Shown one piece after another: positions 63,308 to 64,000 of a stretch of DNA of 64,000 bases (its first letter is position 1; each line of letters starts with the position of its first letter). A model generated the notes under the pieces. That model ran no database searches. It was not told the origin of the DNA and saw only the letters and a list, made by a program, of their open reading frames with translations. The stretch lies in contig JAHQRK010000002.1 of NCBI GenBank assembly GCA_019828595.1, forward strand, positions 558,001 to 622,000, read 5' to 3'. The stretch is from Aphanomyces cochlioides (Eukaryota; Oomycota; Saprolegniomycetes; Saprolegniales; Verrucalvaceae). Made by a program: the position numbers and the translations under genes.

Positions 63308-64000
63308 CTACTCCGGTCCGCATTATGTGTTGTGCACTTTTCACTTGAATAAAGTATTAGAGCATGACAAAAATACATAGAAGTTTGTATTGAACCCTAT
63401 AAACTTATAAATCACTCATCAAATTTAATTGGATTTCTCATTTTATGAAAGTCAACTTAAAGTTGACAATTCAGTTGATCAATTGCTTGACGATAGATTG
63501 AGGAATCGCATTGAAGGTTGAAGAAATTCTTAATCTTGGAAGCGTCTTTCTTCAAATGAGGGAGCTTATAATTGTTTCCCCCTTTGTCTTGCATTGACGA
63601 TTCCATTACCTTCTGAAGAGTAATGAATGATTTGCTGATCGTCTTTGCCGGCAATACAGAAAAAGCTGTTTCAACAGCAGAAATGAGCTCGTCGATCGTA
63701 CGAGAACTCTTTCGCTGCTGAAGAGATTGAATAGAATTAAAAATTCCTAAATCTAGCACGTTGAAGTCAGGGCTATTTGCAGGCTGACTTGCAATTTCGA
63801 TGCCCGATATGCCGCACCGACGAAGTTCATCGGTGGTGATGCATTTGTGCGGGCTGGCGTTGTCCTGTTGGACTTTCACAATAGTCGCATTTCGAGGCAT
63901 TTTCGCTTGAATCGCTGGAATAATTTTCTTCAAGACCATTTCACGATACGCAACTGCGTCCACAGGTCGAGGAGCCGTCACCATGGTGCCTCTTGAATGA
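63308..64000 (-). mobile_element. mariner-like element (copy 3), cut by window edge
   Basis: Left end CTACTCCGGTCCGCATTATG after TA 63306-63307. Only the 3' part of the transposase is in the window. Confidence 0.88.
63457..63999 (-). CDS. mariner transposase, copy 3, partial
   Basis: Open from the right edge to TAA-type stop 63457. KVQQDNASPHKC (second Asp), NSPDFNVLDLGIF (third Asp, 36 residues later), then the helical C-terminus (SSRTIDELISAVETAFSVL). No lesion in the visible part, so this could be an active copy. Confidence 0.88.
   Translation of the reverse strand, partial: HSRGTMVTAPRPVDAVAYREMVLKKIIPAIQAKMPRNATIVKVQQDNASPHKCITTDELRRCGISGIEIASQPANSPDFNVLDLGIFNSIQSLQQRKSSRTIDELISAVETAFSVLPAKTISKSFITLQKVMESSMQDKGGNNYKLPHLKKDASKIKNFFNLQCDSSIYRQAIDQLNCQL

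Noticed and set aside
1..64000. CRISPR arrays, bacterial operons or phage genes
   Set aside because: Repeats are dispersed or tandem without spacer structure; introns and transposon types show eukaryotic nuclear DNA.

Overview
This is a eukaryotic nuclear window, most likely from an oomycete (water mould) or a close relative. The evidence is very short spliceosomal introns (42-66 bp), a Crinkler-type protein with a ubiquitin-like N-terminus, a HECT ligase, chromodomain and dual-RNase-H Ty3/Gypsy elements, and plant-type mariner elements. The taxonomic placement is an inference. The window is a graveyard of nested mobile elements; only one host gene, a membrane-anchored HECT E3 ligase on the minus strand at 15832-17683, looks fully intact.

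Layout. 1-10850: a Ty3/Gypsy element (Gypsy-1) on the minus strand with intact gag, protease and pol, a primer-binding site and one LTR; plus-strand (antisense) ORFs lie between pol and the missing 3' end. 13509-17683: two HECT ligase paralogues tail to tail, the plus copy dead. 18041-19304: MITEs with TTA or TCA target duplications. 19404-20668: Helitron Rep remnant. 20998-25745: two copies of a 230-bp repeat bracket a tRNA-like inverted pair, a minisatellite, a decayed Mutator-like (MULE) transposase and a small zinc-finger ORF. 26130-31562: Copia gag relic, hAT relics and a broken PIF/Harbinger transposase plus its Myb/SANT partner. 32399-33928: complete but dead Tc1 element. 35367-36190: unrecognised coiled-coil ORF. 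37131-39714: internally deleted Copia element. 40042-47271: chromodomain Gypsy-2 with almost identical LTRs but six in-frame stops and a LINE fragment in its leader. 47947-49308: broken Crinkler-like gene. 49502-51389, 60968-62775 and 63308-end: mariner-like elements. 51799-59230: Harbinger relic, near-identical 306-310 bp direct repeats, a 170-bp inverted repeat, and a second MULE interrupted by a MITE, a nuclear copy of mitochondrial DNA (cox2 and small-subunit rRNA pieces) and another MITE. 60303-60600: Copia 3' end.

There is no operon-like cooperation here; the units are independent parasites. The most interesting points are: (i) Gypsy-1 carries two RNase H domains, the native one having lost two catalytic acidic residues, together with antisense ORFs downstream of pol, an architecture known from plant Tat-type elements; (ii) Gypsy-2 is young by its LTRs yet has five in-frame TGA codons, and both LTR substitutions are at CpG, suggesting a CpG-to-TpG mutational process; (iii) the two mariner copies share a spliceosomal intron at the same position and phase; (iv) a chimeric mitochondrial insertion sits in a MULE. 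Start codons in most elements are uncertain, and all identities rest on reading the sequence by eye without database searches.
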